This document shows, piece by piece, positions 15,367-21,584 of a stretch of 21,584 bases of DNA. The notes under the pieces were generated by a model. The model searched no databases. It was not told where the DNA came from and worked only from the letters and a program-made list of their open reading frames with translations. Every line of letters begins with the position of its first letter. The stretch's first letter is position 1. The stretch comes from Candidatus Omnitrophota bacterium (GTDB lineage Bacteria > Omnitrophota > Gorgyraeia > 2-01-FULL-45-10). The translations under genes were made by a program, and so were the position numbers. The stretch lies in the NCBI GenBank assembly GCA_026387165.1, contig JAPLMG010000211.1, positions 1 to 21,584 of the forward strand, read 5' to 3'.

Positions 15367-16046
15367 TACTCTCCGCCCATCAGCCCCAATACCTGCCGTG
15401 GCTCGGATATTTCCACAAAATGTACCACAGCGATATTTTTGTTTTTCTGGATAACGTGCAGTATAAGAAGAGGGAATATCAGAACCGTAATTGTATAAGG
15501 ACCGCATCCGGCAGCATATGGCTTACGGTGCCGGTACTGAAAGAGGCCGAACCCTATCCGAATATATCCGCCGTGCGCATAGATAATTCCCAGGAGTGGC
15601 GGAAGAAGCACTGGATGACGATCCGGACGAATTACGGCCATGCGCCGTTCTTTAAACAGTACAGCGGATTCTTTGAGGAGCTCTACGGGACGGAATGGAA
15701 GATGCTGGCTGATCTTAACATGCATATCATAAAACATATCGCGCGGCTGCTCGGTATAAATAAGCCCATCTTCCTGGAGTCGCAGCTTAAGATAACGACA
15801 GAGAAGACGTCCCGCTTAGTTGATATATGCCGCTCCATGAAAGCCGATGCCTATCTTTCGGGTATCGGAGGCAGGGACTATCTTGATGAGAAGCAGTTTG
15901 AATCGAACGGAATAAAGCTGATCTACCAAGATTTTAAGCACCCGCGGTATAAACAGTGCCACGAACCTTTCATTTCGTGCGTATCGATAATCGATCTCCT
16001 GTTTAACTGCGGAGAAAGATCGTTAAAGATCCTCATAGGGGGATAA
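15363..16046 (+). CDS. WbqC-family protein
   Basis: Protein of 227 residues beginning with the WbqC hallmark SAHQPQYLPWLGYFHKM, followed by FLDNVQYKKREYQNRN, KHWMTIRTNYGHAPFF and YLSGIGGRDYLDE, the conserved blocks of this family. WbqC-like proteins are found in O-antigen and other surface-glycan clusters; their reaction has been little studied, and some have been linked to amino-sugar N-acylation or glycine transfer. Overlap with the preceding GT4 gene (ATGA) argues for coupled synthesis. The stop lies inside the first unit of an 11-bp tandem repeat, after which a new transcription unit seems to begin. Confidence 0.85.
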   Translation: MILSAHQPQYLPWLGYFHKMYHSDIFVFLDNVQYKKREYQNRNCIRTASGSIWLTVPVLKEAEPYPNISAVRIDNSQEWRKKHWMTIRTNYGHAPFFKQYSGFFEELYGTEWKMLADLNMHIIKHIARLLGINKPIFLESQLKITTEKTSRLVDICRSMKADAYLSGIGGRDYLDEKQFESNGIKLIYQDFKHPRYKQCHEPFISCVSIIDLLFNCGERSLKILIGG

Positions 16047-16073
16047 TAAGAGGACAATAAGAGGATAATAAGA
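16041..16073 (+). repeat. Three tandem 11-bp repeats
   Basis: Three consecutive units, GGATAATAAGA, GGACAATAAGA and GGATAATAAGA, differ at a single base. The first unit contains the stop codon of the WbqC gene. They end 2 bases before a promoter candidate. They could be a regulator-binding array or simple slippage. Confidence 0.85.
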
Positions 16074-16075
16074 TA

Positions 16076-16104
16076 TTTACTATCGCGGGATTGTGGTGTA
16101 TACT
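16076..16104 (+). promoter_or_regulatory. Sigma-70-type promoter candidate upstream of the PIG-L gene
   Basis: TTTACT at 16076-16081 and TATACT at 16099-16104 are separated by 17 bases; the -10 matches the consensus at 5 of 6 positions and the -35 at 4 of 6. It lies in one of the few real intergenic gaps of the window, directly after the tandem repeats and about 40 bases before the PIG-L start. Confidence 0.5.
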
Positions 16105-16128
16105 TTTATCATTTAGCGTATTGATACC

Positions 16129-16135
16129 AAAGGAG
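16129..16135 (+). promoter_or_regulatory. Ribosome binding site deciding the start at 16143
   Basis: AAAGGAG ends 7 bases before the ATG at 16143 but only 1 base before the ATG at 16137. The second ATG is therefore the likely start. Confidence 0.7.
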
Positions 16136-16142
16136 AATGAGC

Positions 16143-16760
16143 ATGAATATATTGGCTGTCGGCGCGCATCCGGACGATATCGAGATAGGATGCGGAGGAA
16201 CACTTTTAAAATATGGCTTCTCCGGCCATCGTATTTTTTCTCTTGTGCTTACGAGGGGTGATGTCGGCGGAGATCTGGAGGTGCGTTCCAGGGAGCAAAG
16301 AGATGCCGCCGATTTCATGGGCGCAAAGGAAATTTTCTGGGGAGATTTCAAGGATACGGAGCTGGTCGGCAGCCGTGAAACGATACTGAAGATCGAAGAG
16401 ACGATAGACAAGGTCTCTCCGGATATGGTATTTTTAAATTTTCCTGACGATGTGCATCAGGACCATAGGGCGGCCGCGCAGGCCGGCATATCGGCAAGCC
16501 GTTATATAAGAGAGGTCCTTTTTTATGAGGTTCCCACCACACAGCATTTCGATCCGGACATTTTCGTTGATATTACGGATGTATTAGAAAAGAAGATAGA
16601 GCTGATGAAGAAGCACGCTTCTCAGATCGACAGGACCAGGGTTAATAATCTTACCATAATCGAAAGCATGCAATCGTGCGCGAACTTCCGCGGCTATCAG
16701 GGAAGGGTCAAATTTGCCGAGGGGTTCAAAGCGCTGCGAGTCTTGAGGTCCATACAATAA
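16143..16760 (+). CDS. PIG-L/LmbE-family zinc-dependent deacetylase
   Basis: Protein of 205 residues with both zinc-site motifs of the family: AHPDDIE (His9, Asp11, Asp12) and DDVHQDHRAA (His105, Asp107, His108). VGGDLEVRSREQRDAADFMG and the closing FRGYQGRVKFAEGF are also characteristic. Relatives remove acetyl from N-acetylglucosamine units of lipids, mycothiol precursors or polyprenyl-linked sugars. The next gene, a polyprenyl-phosphate sugar-1-phosphate transferase, begins 6 bases downstream. An attractive reading is therefore deacetylation of an N-acetylhexosamine, free, nucleotide-bound or lipid-linked, at the first step of this glycan; that pairing is inference. A promoter candidate and a strong ribosome site precede it. 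Confidence 0.88.
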   Translation: MNILAVGAHPDDIEIGCGGTLLKYGFSGHRIFSLVLTRGDVGGDLEVRSREQRDAADFMGAKEIFWGDFKDTELVGSRETILKIEETIDKVSPDMVFLNFPDDVHQDHRAAAQAGISASRYIREVLFYEVPTTQHFDPDIFVDITDVLEKKIELMKKHASQIDRTRVNNLTIIESMQSCANFRGYQGRVKFAEGFKALRVLRSIQ

Positions 16761-16766
16761 AAGCGT

Positions 16767-17798
16767 ATGAAGAGCGTACTGACTTTCATAATATCTTTTT
16801 TAGCAGCCTTCCTTTCGCTGCCGTTATTGAGGGCCTTGGCCGTCCGTTTCAAAATACTCGATTTTCCCGGGAAGCGGAAGATGCATAAGGTAGCCACGCC
16901 TCTTCTGGGCGGGGCCGCGCTCTATATAGGGCTTGTCGCCGGGCTATTCTTCAATACGCCGAACATCTTTCTTTTTTTACCCGTAATATTAGGCGCTACG
17001 CTCATATTTATCCTCGGCATGATGAACGACATCATAGAATTATCGGCGCGGCTTCGTTTCCTGTGGCAGTTCCTGATAGCTTTGATCGTTGTATATATGG
17101 GCGTCCACGTAGATTTTGTGCCGAGATGCCATTGGAAAGATATCCTGGAGGCGCTGATAACCGCTGTCTGGTTCGTGGGGATCACCAACGCGTATAATTA
17201 CTTAGACGGCTTAGACGGCCTCGCGGCAGGTTCAGCGGCCATAAACCTTCTCTGCTTTTCGGCCATACTTTATCTGACGAACCAATATCCTCTCGGATTA
17301 CTGGCGATCAGCCTCATCGCTTCCTGTATCGCGTTCCTGCCGTATAATTTCCAAAAGCGTAAGATCTTCCTGGGCGAGGCGGGCAGCACGTTCTTAGGCT
17401 TTATCCTCGCCGGTATCGGATTGATCGGCAACTGGGCGGGGGATGATATCGTTAAGATATCCATACCCATCGTGGTGCTCGGGGTGCCCATCTTCGACAT
17501 GATATTCACTACGGTAATGAGAATAAAGGAAAGCAAGGTCAGGAGCCTGATAGAGTGGCTGCAGTACGGCGGTAAGGACCATTTTCATCACTATCTTGTC
17601 GATCTGGGCCTTAAGCCGGTCGGCTCGGTTCTTTTTATATACTGCATTACCCTCTCTCTCGGGATCAGCGCTATAGTGATCAGTAACGGCACCGCCATGG
17701 AGGGCCTTCTCGGCATTATTCAGGCCTCGATAATATTGGGGATGATCGGTATATTGATAGTAACCGGCAAAAAACACCGCAACCGTGTTTCTCAATAA
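16767..17798 (+). CDS. WecA/MraY-family polyprenyl-phosphate sugar-1-phosphate transferase
   Basis: Integral membrane protein of 343 residues with about ten hydrophobic helices. Enzymes of this family move a sugar-1-phosphate from UDP-sugar onto undecaprenyl phosphate, the first committed step of lipid-linked glycan synthesis. Family blocks in order: FPGKRKMHKVATPLLGG (33-49), GMMNDIIELSARLRFLWQ (84-101), NAYNYLDGLDGLAAG (141-155), FLGEAGSTFLGF (201-212), PIFD (241-244) and DHFHHYL (271-277). The last block suits the WecA/TagO side rather than MraY. Two usually invariant positions differ: the first Asp of the DD motif is Asn87, and the Asp of GD.GS is Glu204. The start ATG has no strong ribosome site but comes 6 bases after the PIG-L stop, so the two are probably coupled. 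Confidence 0.88.
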   Translation: MKSVLTFIISFLAAFLSLPLLRALAVRFKILDFPGKRKMHKVATPLLGGAALYIGLVAGLFFNTPNIFLFLPVILGATLIFILGMMNDIIELSARLRFLWQFLIALIVVYMGVHVDFVPRCHWKDILEALITAVWFVGITNAYNYLDGLDGLAAGSAAINLLCFSAILYLTNQYPLGLLAISLIASCIAFLPYNFQKRKIFLGEAGSTFLGFILAGIGLIGNWAGDDIVKISIPIVVLGVPIFDMIFTTVMRIKESKVRSLIEWLQYGGKDHFHHYLVDLGLKPVGSVLFIYCITLSLGISAIVISNGTAMEGLLGIIQASIILGMIGILIVTGKKHRNRVSQ

Positions 17799-17809
17799 TC
17801 ATATGATAT

Positions 17810-17973
17810 CACTTGTGTCCAGATTAGCTGATAACATCGGACGACAAACTCATTTTGAGATTCGAAATCACATTTGTCATTCTGAGAAGGGATGAATGAA
17901 ATGAATCCCGACGAAGAATCTATACATTTAGATCCTTCGCTTCGCTCAGGATGACGTAATTGGGACAGCAGTA
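17810..17973 (+). mobile_element. MITE-like element B: 164 bp, same ends as element A, different palindromic core
   Basis: Flanked by a perfect 9-bp direct repeat ATATGATAT (17801-17809 and 17974-17982). The ends CACTTGTGTCCAGATTAG and, reversed, TACTGCTGTCCCAATTAC agree at 12 of 18 bases. The left arm is collinear with element A: the first 12 bases match at 11, and ATTTTGAGATTCGA at offset 42 matches ATTTTGTGATTCGA in A at 13 of 14, with no gap between. The core is a different palindrome: GTCATTCTGAG (17876-17886) pairs with CTCAGGATGAC (17945-17955), GAAGAATCTA pairs with TAGATCCTTC, and a GGGAT/ATCCC hairpin lies inside. It fills most of the 221-base gap between the WecA-like gene and the GT-C gene and could end or weaken read-through. 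Confidence 0.7.
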
Positions 17974-18019
17974 ATATGATATATTTTCAGCCTATTGCAC
18001 AATCCAACATGGGATACTC

Positions 18020-19660
18020 ATGCATAAAGAAAAATTTCTGAGCAGGGCGGTTCTCATCCTGGCGGGTATCCTGCTGCTCGTCATTTTTTTAAGGCTTCCG
18101 GCCGTATCCCCGCAATTTTATATTTTGGATGAGGGTGATAGCGCTGTGACAGGGAAAATTATTTTGGACGGCGGCATTGTTTATCGGGATGCGCCCGCTC
18201 AAAGGACGCCGATCATCTTTTATCTTTATGCATTGAGCTTCTTACTCTTTGGGGGGACTATGGCAGCAGCGCATCTAATGCTGCTCATCTTCATCCTTCT
18301 GACAATTTTGATGCTTTTTCTCCTGAGTTCTAAGATATGGGATTCAAAAACGGCTTGCTGGGCCGCGCTCCTCTTTGCTGTTAGTTCATACGCTTACCTT
18401 GACGCGGACATGCTCGCTTTCAATGTGGAATTCATCGCGGTCCTTTTCAGCGTCGTAGGAGCTTTTTTTCTTGTTTCCTATATCAAAAAGCGGCTCGACA
18501 TTTTTTTGGTACTGAGCGGCCTCTTCTTCGGAACGGCGTTCTTTTCAAAACAGCCGGCCATCTTTGACTTCCTTGCCGCGTTCTGTTTCATCGGCATCGC
18601 CGTTTTCGCGGAAAGCGGCTCTTTCCGCCGGACGGTCAAAGCGTTAAGCCTGCTTATGGCGGGATTTTGCCTCCCTCTTTTTGTGATAGTACTATATTTT
18701 TATCTGAACAATAGCCTCCGGGACTTCTACTTTTATTGTTGGACATATAACGTCAAATATTATATCCCGGCTTCAAGTTTTTTTGAAAAGATCGCGCCGG
18801 CCCTGTGGTTTATTTCTCCCAAGAGCTTTTTACGTGAGAATGTGTACTTGTTGATACTATTCGTCGTTGGAGCTATCATGGCAGCGCCGAAATGTTTCTC
18901 TCGAGTTGAGAAGATCAGCATGGCATCGCTCATCGAGCCATATTTCATCGCATGGGGGGCGGGGGCATATATAGGGGCCTGTCTCGGGGGAAAAACATGC
19001 GGGCATTATTTCATAATGATATTGCCGCCGTTCTGTCTTATAGGCGGCAGATGCGTCTGTGCGCTTTTCGATATTATTAATTACGAAACAAAATCCCTGT
19101 CGGATATTTCCCGAAAATATCTCAAAGTATTCCTTGTCACCGCGATCACATTGCAGCTTACTTTGCCGGTTATATATTACGCGTTTAAAAGGGATGTATT
19201 AGGGTACTATATAAAAGGCGCCGGTGACGCGCAGAACCCTCTTCCGGGAGCGCTAAGAGGCCTTACGGAGTATATCAAAGATAACAGTGGTGAAAAAGAT
19301 AAGATCTTTGTATGGGGCTATTACCCCGAAATCTACGAGCTGGCTAAACGCAGGCCGGCTTCTCGTTATTGGAACAGCAATGTCCTTACAGGGCTTATTC
19401 CATGGGCGAACGCCGCTCCCGATATCGACACGAGCAAGAGCATTATTCCGGGCAGCTGGAAGGCCCTGATGGAAGATTTAAGGAAGAACAGGCCCGTCTA
19501 TATTGTCGATACTAATCCGGGCGGGCATCGAGCGTTCGGAAAATATCCGATAGTGAAATTTAAAGATCTTTTTGATTTTATGAATGAACGCTACGTGCTT
19601 GATAAGGAATTTTATGATGAATACGGCAATTTGTCTTTCAGGGTTTTTAAGAGAAATTAA
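18020..19660 (+). CDS. GT-C family integral-membrane glycosyltransferase (PMT-like)
   Basis: Polytopic membrane protein of 546 residues. One N-terminal helix (8-25) is followed by the first extracytoplasmic loop with the acidic motif FYILDEGDSAV (Asp37, Glu38, Asp40) and a YRDAPAQRTPIIFYLYA segment, the combination typical of PMT_2-type glycosyltransferases with a DE catalytic pair. About ten helices follow; a soluble C-terminal domain from about residue 400 (FVWGYYPEIYELAKR, then YWNSNVL) is common in these proteins. It probably transfers a sugar from a polyprenyl-phosphate donor on the periplasmic face. The ATG at 18020 has no clear ribosome site. Transcription must cross element B or start in the about 40 bases after it; I see no convincing promoter there. 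Confidence 0.8.
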   Translation: MHKEKFLSRAVLILAGILLLVIFLRLPAVSPQFYILDEGDSAVTGKIILDGGIVYRDAPAQRTPIIFYLYALSFLLFGGTMAAAHLMLLIFILLTILMLFLLSSKIWDSKTACWAALLFAVSSYAYLDADMLAFNVEFIAVLFSVVGAFFLVSYIKKRLDIFLVLSGLFFGTAFFSKQPAIFDFLAAFCFIGIAVFAESGSFRRTVKALSLLMAGFCLPLFVIVLYFYLNNSLRDFYFYCWTYNVKYYIPASSFFEKIAPALWFISPKSFLRENVYLLILFVVGAIMAAPKCFSRVEKISMASLIEPYFIAWGAGAYIGACLGGKTCGHYFIMILPPFCLIGGRCVCALFDIINYETKSLSDISRKYLKVFLVTAITLQLTLPVIYYAFKRDVLGYYIKGAGDAQNPLPGALRGLTEYIKDNSGEKDKIFVWGYYPEIYELAKRRPASRYWNSNVLTGLIPWANAAPDIDTSKSIIPGSWKALMEDLRKNRPVYIVDTNPGGHRAFGKYPIVKFKDLFDFMNERYVLDKEFYDEYGNLSFRVFKRN

Positions 19661-19674
19661 TTTGTCAGGCAAGC

Positions 19675-19681
19675 AAAGGAG
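19675..19681 (+). promoter_or_regulatory. Ribosome binding site of rfbF
   Basis: AAAGGAG lies 5 bases before the ATG at 19687, one of the strongest ribosome sites in the window. Confidence 0.7.
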
Positions 19682-19686
19682 ATCGT

Positions 19687-20463
19687 ATGAAAGTAGTTAT
19701 ACTGGCAGGCGGTAGAGGGACAAGAATCAGCGAGGAAACAGATGTTTTACCGAAACCGATGGTAGAGATTGGCGGTAAGCCGGTTATCTGGCATATTATG
19801 AAGCTATATTCCTGCTACGGTTTCAATGATTTCATCATCTGTTTGGGATATAAGGGGTATGTGATCAAAAAATACTTCTATCACTATTTTTTGCATATGA
19901 GTGACGTGACCATAGACTTATCTAAGAATGAAACAAAAATTCATACCACTGCCTGTGAGCCGTGGAAAATTACCTTGGTGGATACCGGCTTAGAAACAAT
20001 GACCGGAAGCAGGCTCAAGAGGGTAAAGAAATATATTGGAAATCAAACTTTTCTTTTAACTTACGGTGACGGCTTAACTGATATCGATATGGGGAAACTG
20101 GTACAGTTTCACAAGAAGAACAAGAAATTAGCGACATTAACCGCTATTCAAAATGCCGAAAGATTTGGCGTATTAAATATAGATTCAGGGAACAAGGTTT
20201 CTTCTTTTCTGGAAAAGCCAAAAGGCGAAGGGGGATGGATCAACGGCGGTTTCTTTGTCCTTGAGCCGGAGATATTTAACTATATAGATGATAATGATAC
20301 CGTTGCCTGGGAAAAAGAACCCCTTGAGAAGCTATCGAGGCAGGGGAAATTATGCGCTTATAAACATACCGGTTTCTGGGGGTGCATGGATACCTTAAGG
20401 GATAAAATAAATTTTGAGAGAATTTGGCAATCCGGGGCCGCTCCCTGGAAGGTATGGAAATGA
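19687..20463 (+). CDS. rfbF: Glucose-1-phosphate cytidylyltransferase
   Basis: Cytoplasmic enzyme of 258 residues, the standard length, that makes CDP-glucose from CTP and glucose-1-phosphate. Features include the nucleotide loop ILAGGRGTRI (5-14), LPKPMVEIGGKPVIWHIMK (21-39), GYKGYVIKKYF, the metal-site TYGDGLTDID, GGWINGGFFVLEPEIF and the CTP-family end GFWGCMDTLRDKINFE. It is followed with a 4-base overlap by an rfbG-like dehydratase, the usual pairing for CDP-3,6-dideoxyhexose or other CDP-6-deoxysugar routes. These genes are A/T-richer than the central part of the cluster and may have come as a separate block. Confident identification. Confidence 0.92.
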   Translation: MKVVILAGGRGTRISEETDVLPKPMVEIGGKPVIWHIMKLYSCYGFNDFIICLGYKGYVIKKYFYHYFLHMSDVTIDLSKNETKIHTTACEPWKITLVDTGLETMTGSRLKRVKKYIGNQTFLLTYGDGLTDIDMGKLVQFHKKNKKLATLTAIQNAERFGVLNIDSGNKVSSFLEKPKGEGGWINGGFFVLEPEIFNYIDDNDTVAWEKEPLEKLSRQGKLCAYKHTGFWGCMDTLRDKINFERIWQSGAAPWKVWK

Positions 20464-21446
20464 AGGCAATAGATAATAAATTTTGGAAGAATAAGAAAGT
20501 GCTCATAACCGGGTTTGAAGGTTTCTTGGGTTCCAATCTGGTAAAAGCCCTGCTTGAGAGAAAAGCAAAAATTATTGGCATGGATATCAAAACTTTTCGC
20601 AAGGAAACTATTCTTTGCCCTCAGGATTATAGAAAAATAGTTGTTTATAAGGGGAGTGTTACTAATCGCAGTCTTGTTAGGGATATCTTGCGTAAACATT
20701 CAATTAATATAATTTTTCATTTAGCCGCTGAGGCAATTGTCGGCCGCAGCCAGGCAAACCCCTTAAAGGCGTTCAAATCTAATATAGCGGGAACCTGGGA
20801 AGTTTTAGAAGCTGCCCGGCTGCAGGGGAATGTGCATGCTATTGTTGTTGCTTCAAGCGATAAGGCATATGGCAGCCATAAAAAACTTCCTTACCGTGAA
20901 GACGCCCCCTTGGTTGCAAACCATCCTTATGATGTTTCCAAAAGCTGCGCCGATTTAATAACAAATACATATTTTCATACCTATGGCCTGCCTGTAGCGA
21001 TTACACGTTGCGGCAACATCTATGGCCCCGGAGATTTTAATTTTAGCCGTCTTATACCTGATGCAATGAGGTCTATTATTTTTAATAAAGCGTTAAAGAT
21101 ACGCAGCGATGGAACATTTGTCCGTGATTATGTTTATGTTGATGATATCGTAACCGGCTACATTAAAATAGCCGAACTTATGAAAAAGAAGAGCCTTTCA
21201 GGCGAAGCCTTTAACCTGAGCGATGAAAAGCCAATAGCTGTTATCAAGTTGTTGAGGGGGATCGGTAAATTTAATCTTTGCGGAAATGAATTAAAGTATA
21301 AGATTATGAATACAGCTAAATATGAAATAAAAAAACAGTATCTTTCTGCAGCGAAAGCCCGGCGTCTCCTCGGCTGGAAACCCGGGCATAGTCTGCGCGA
21401 GGGCCTTATGAAGACAGCTAAATGGTACGCGGGATATTTTAAATGA
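20460..21446 (+). CDS. rfbG: Extended SDR sugar-nucleotide dehydratase, probably CDP-glucose 4,6-dehydratase
   Basis: NAD-dependent enzyme of 328 residues. The Rossmann motif GFEGFLGSN (18-26) binds the cofactor, preceded by FWKNKKVLITG as in RfbG. Catalytic elements are SSDKAYG (Asp134-Lys135) and YDVSK (Tyr157, Lys161). HLAAEAIVGRS, TRCGNIYGPGDFNFSRLIPD and GTFVRDYVYVDDIV complete the family pattern. The D-K pair after SS is the RfbG hallmark that separates it from plain epimerases. The product would be CDP-4-keto-6-deoxyglucose. It is about 30 residues shorter than typical RfbG, so a related dehydratase acting on another nucleotide sugar remains possible. The start is ATG 20460: GGAAGG ends 7 bases upstream and the ATG overlaps the rfbF stop. 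Earlier in-frame ATGs at 20424 and 20454 are rejected. Confidence 0.8.
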   Translation: MKAIDNKFWKNKKVLITGFEGFLGSNLVKALLERKAKIIGMDIKTFRKETILCPQDYRKIVVYKGSVTNRSLVRDILRKHSINIIFHLAAEAIVGRSQANPLKAFKSNIAGTWEVLEAARLQGNVHAIVVASSDKAYGSHKKLPYREDAPLVANHPYDVSKSCADLITNTYFHTYGLPVAITRCGNIYGPGDFNFSRLIPDAMRSIIFNKALKIRSDGTFVRDYVYVDDIVTGYIKIAELMKKKSLSGEAFNLSDEKPIAVIKLLRGIGKFNLCGNELKYKIMNTAKYEIKKQYLSAAKARRLLGWKPGHSLREGLMKTAKWYAGYFK

Positions 21447-21584
21447 GCCTGGCAGATATTTTAAAGAAAAAAAAATGCTTTAAGTTAGTTTGCGGCGCAG
21501 GTAACGAAGACGCGGCAGAAGTGGAGAAATTAGTTGCTGTTTATGCGAAGGCAGGCGCTAATTATTTTGATCTTTCTGCCAGGA
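21443..21584 (+). CDS. Unrecognised protein, 5' part only (runs off the right edge)
   Basis: The ATG overlaps the rfbG-like stop as ATGA and the frame stays open for 47 codons to the end of the window. The visible residues begin MSLADILKKKKCF, then LVCGAGNEDAAEVEKLV and YAKAGANYFDLSA. An alternation of a hydrophobic strand ending in a Gly/Asn loop, a helix, and a second strand ending in Asp suggests the first turn of a TIM barrel, but I do not recognise the family. Because it directly follows rfbF and rfbG, a role in further conversion of the CDP-sugar is plausible but not shown. Confidence 0.6.
   Translation, partial: MSLADILKKKKCFKLVCGAGNEDAAEVEKLVAVYAKAGANYFDLSAR

Noticed and set aside
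14829..15737. Minus-strand ORF of 302 codons across the GT4/WbqC junction
   Set aside because: It spans the complement of two well-supported genes and has no recognisable domain.
17956..18019. Promoter between element B and the GT-C gene
   Set aside because: TTGGGA and TATGAT or TATATT boxes exist but the spacing is 9 or 14 bases, too short for a credible sigma-70 promoter.

Overview
The window is a 21.6 kb stretch of a cell-surface polysaccharide (lipopolysaccharide, O-antigen or glycolipid) biosynthesis locus. Every convincing gene lies on the + strand. There are no tRNA, rRNA or CRISPR signals. Genes are packed tightly: many junctions are 4-base ATGA overlaps (6331, 11691, 12872, 15363, 20460, 21443), which suggests a few long, translationally coupled operons. 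GT9 (heptosyltransferase-like) genes, a WecA/MraY-type phospho-sugar transferase and CDP-glucose genes point to a diderm bacterium. The heavy AUA/AGG codon use, the load of radical SAM and GT-C genes and the mosaic make-up would fit an uncultured lineage such as Omnitrophota, but that assignment is a guess.

Layout. 1-7881: GT4 glycosyltransferase whose frame is open to the left edge, SAM methyltransferase, GT9 glycosyltransferase, GT-C membrane glycosyltransferase, a methyltransferase-GT9 fusion whose GT9 half is broken, and a second GT-C protein. 7874-8137: a scar made of the first ~16 codons of a methyltransferase gene joined to a reversed, possibly transposase-derived fragment. 8138-11015: a visibly more A/T-rich module with a B12-type radical SAM gene (frameshifted, part of its N-terminal domain missing), a nucleotidyltransferase-GT2 fusion, and the first codons of a cut-off gene. 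11029-13996: methyltransferase, DegT-type PLP enzyme and a radical SAM/SPASM-like protein. 14007-14191: a small MITE-like element. 14194-16046: GT4 and WbqC-family genes. 16143-17798: PIG-L deacetylase and a polyprenyl-phosphate sugar-1-phosphate transferase, with their own promoter candidate. 17810-17973: a second MITE-like element with the same ends but a different core. 18020-19660: third GT-C protein. 19687-21584: more A/T-rich rfbF, an rfbG-like gene and the start of an unrecognised gene.

Working together (inference): RfbF and the RfbG-like protein would make a CDP-4-keto-6-deoxy sugar. The WecA-like enzyme would start a lipid-linked chain. GT4, GT9 and GT2 enzymes would extend it in the cytoplasm, and GT-C proteins would add polyprenyl-linked sugars on the outer face of the inner membrane. 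Methyltransferases, the DegT enzyme, the PIG-L deacetylase and WbqC would decorate or supply sugars.

The most interesting structure is not a pathway but the DNA: two short elements with shared terminal inverted repeats, different palindromic cores and 8-9 bp flanking duplications. One sits exactly on the start codon of a gene. There are also several deletion scars between about 5.97 and 11.0 kb.
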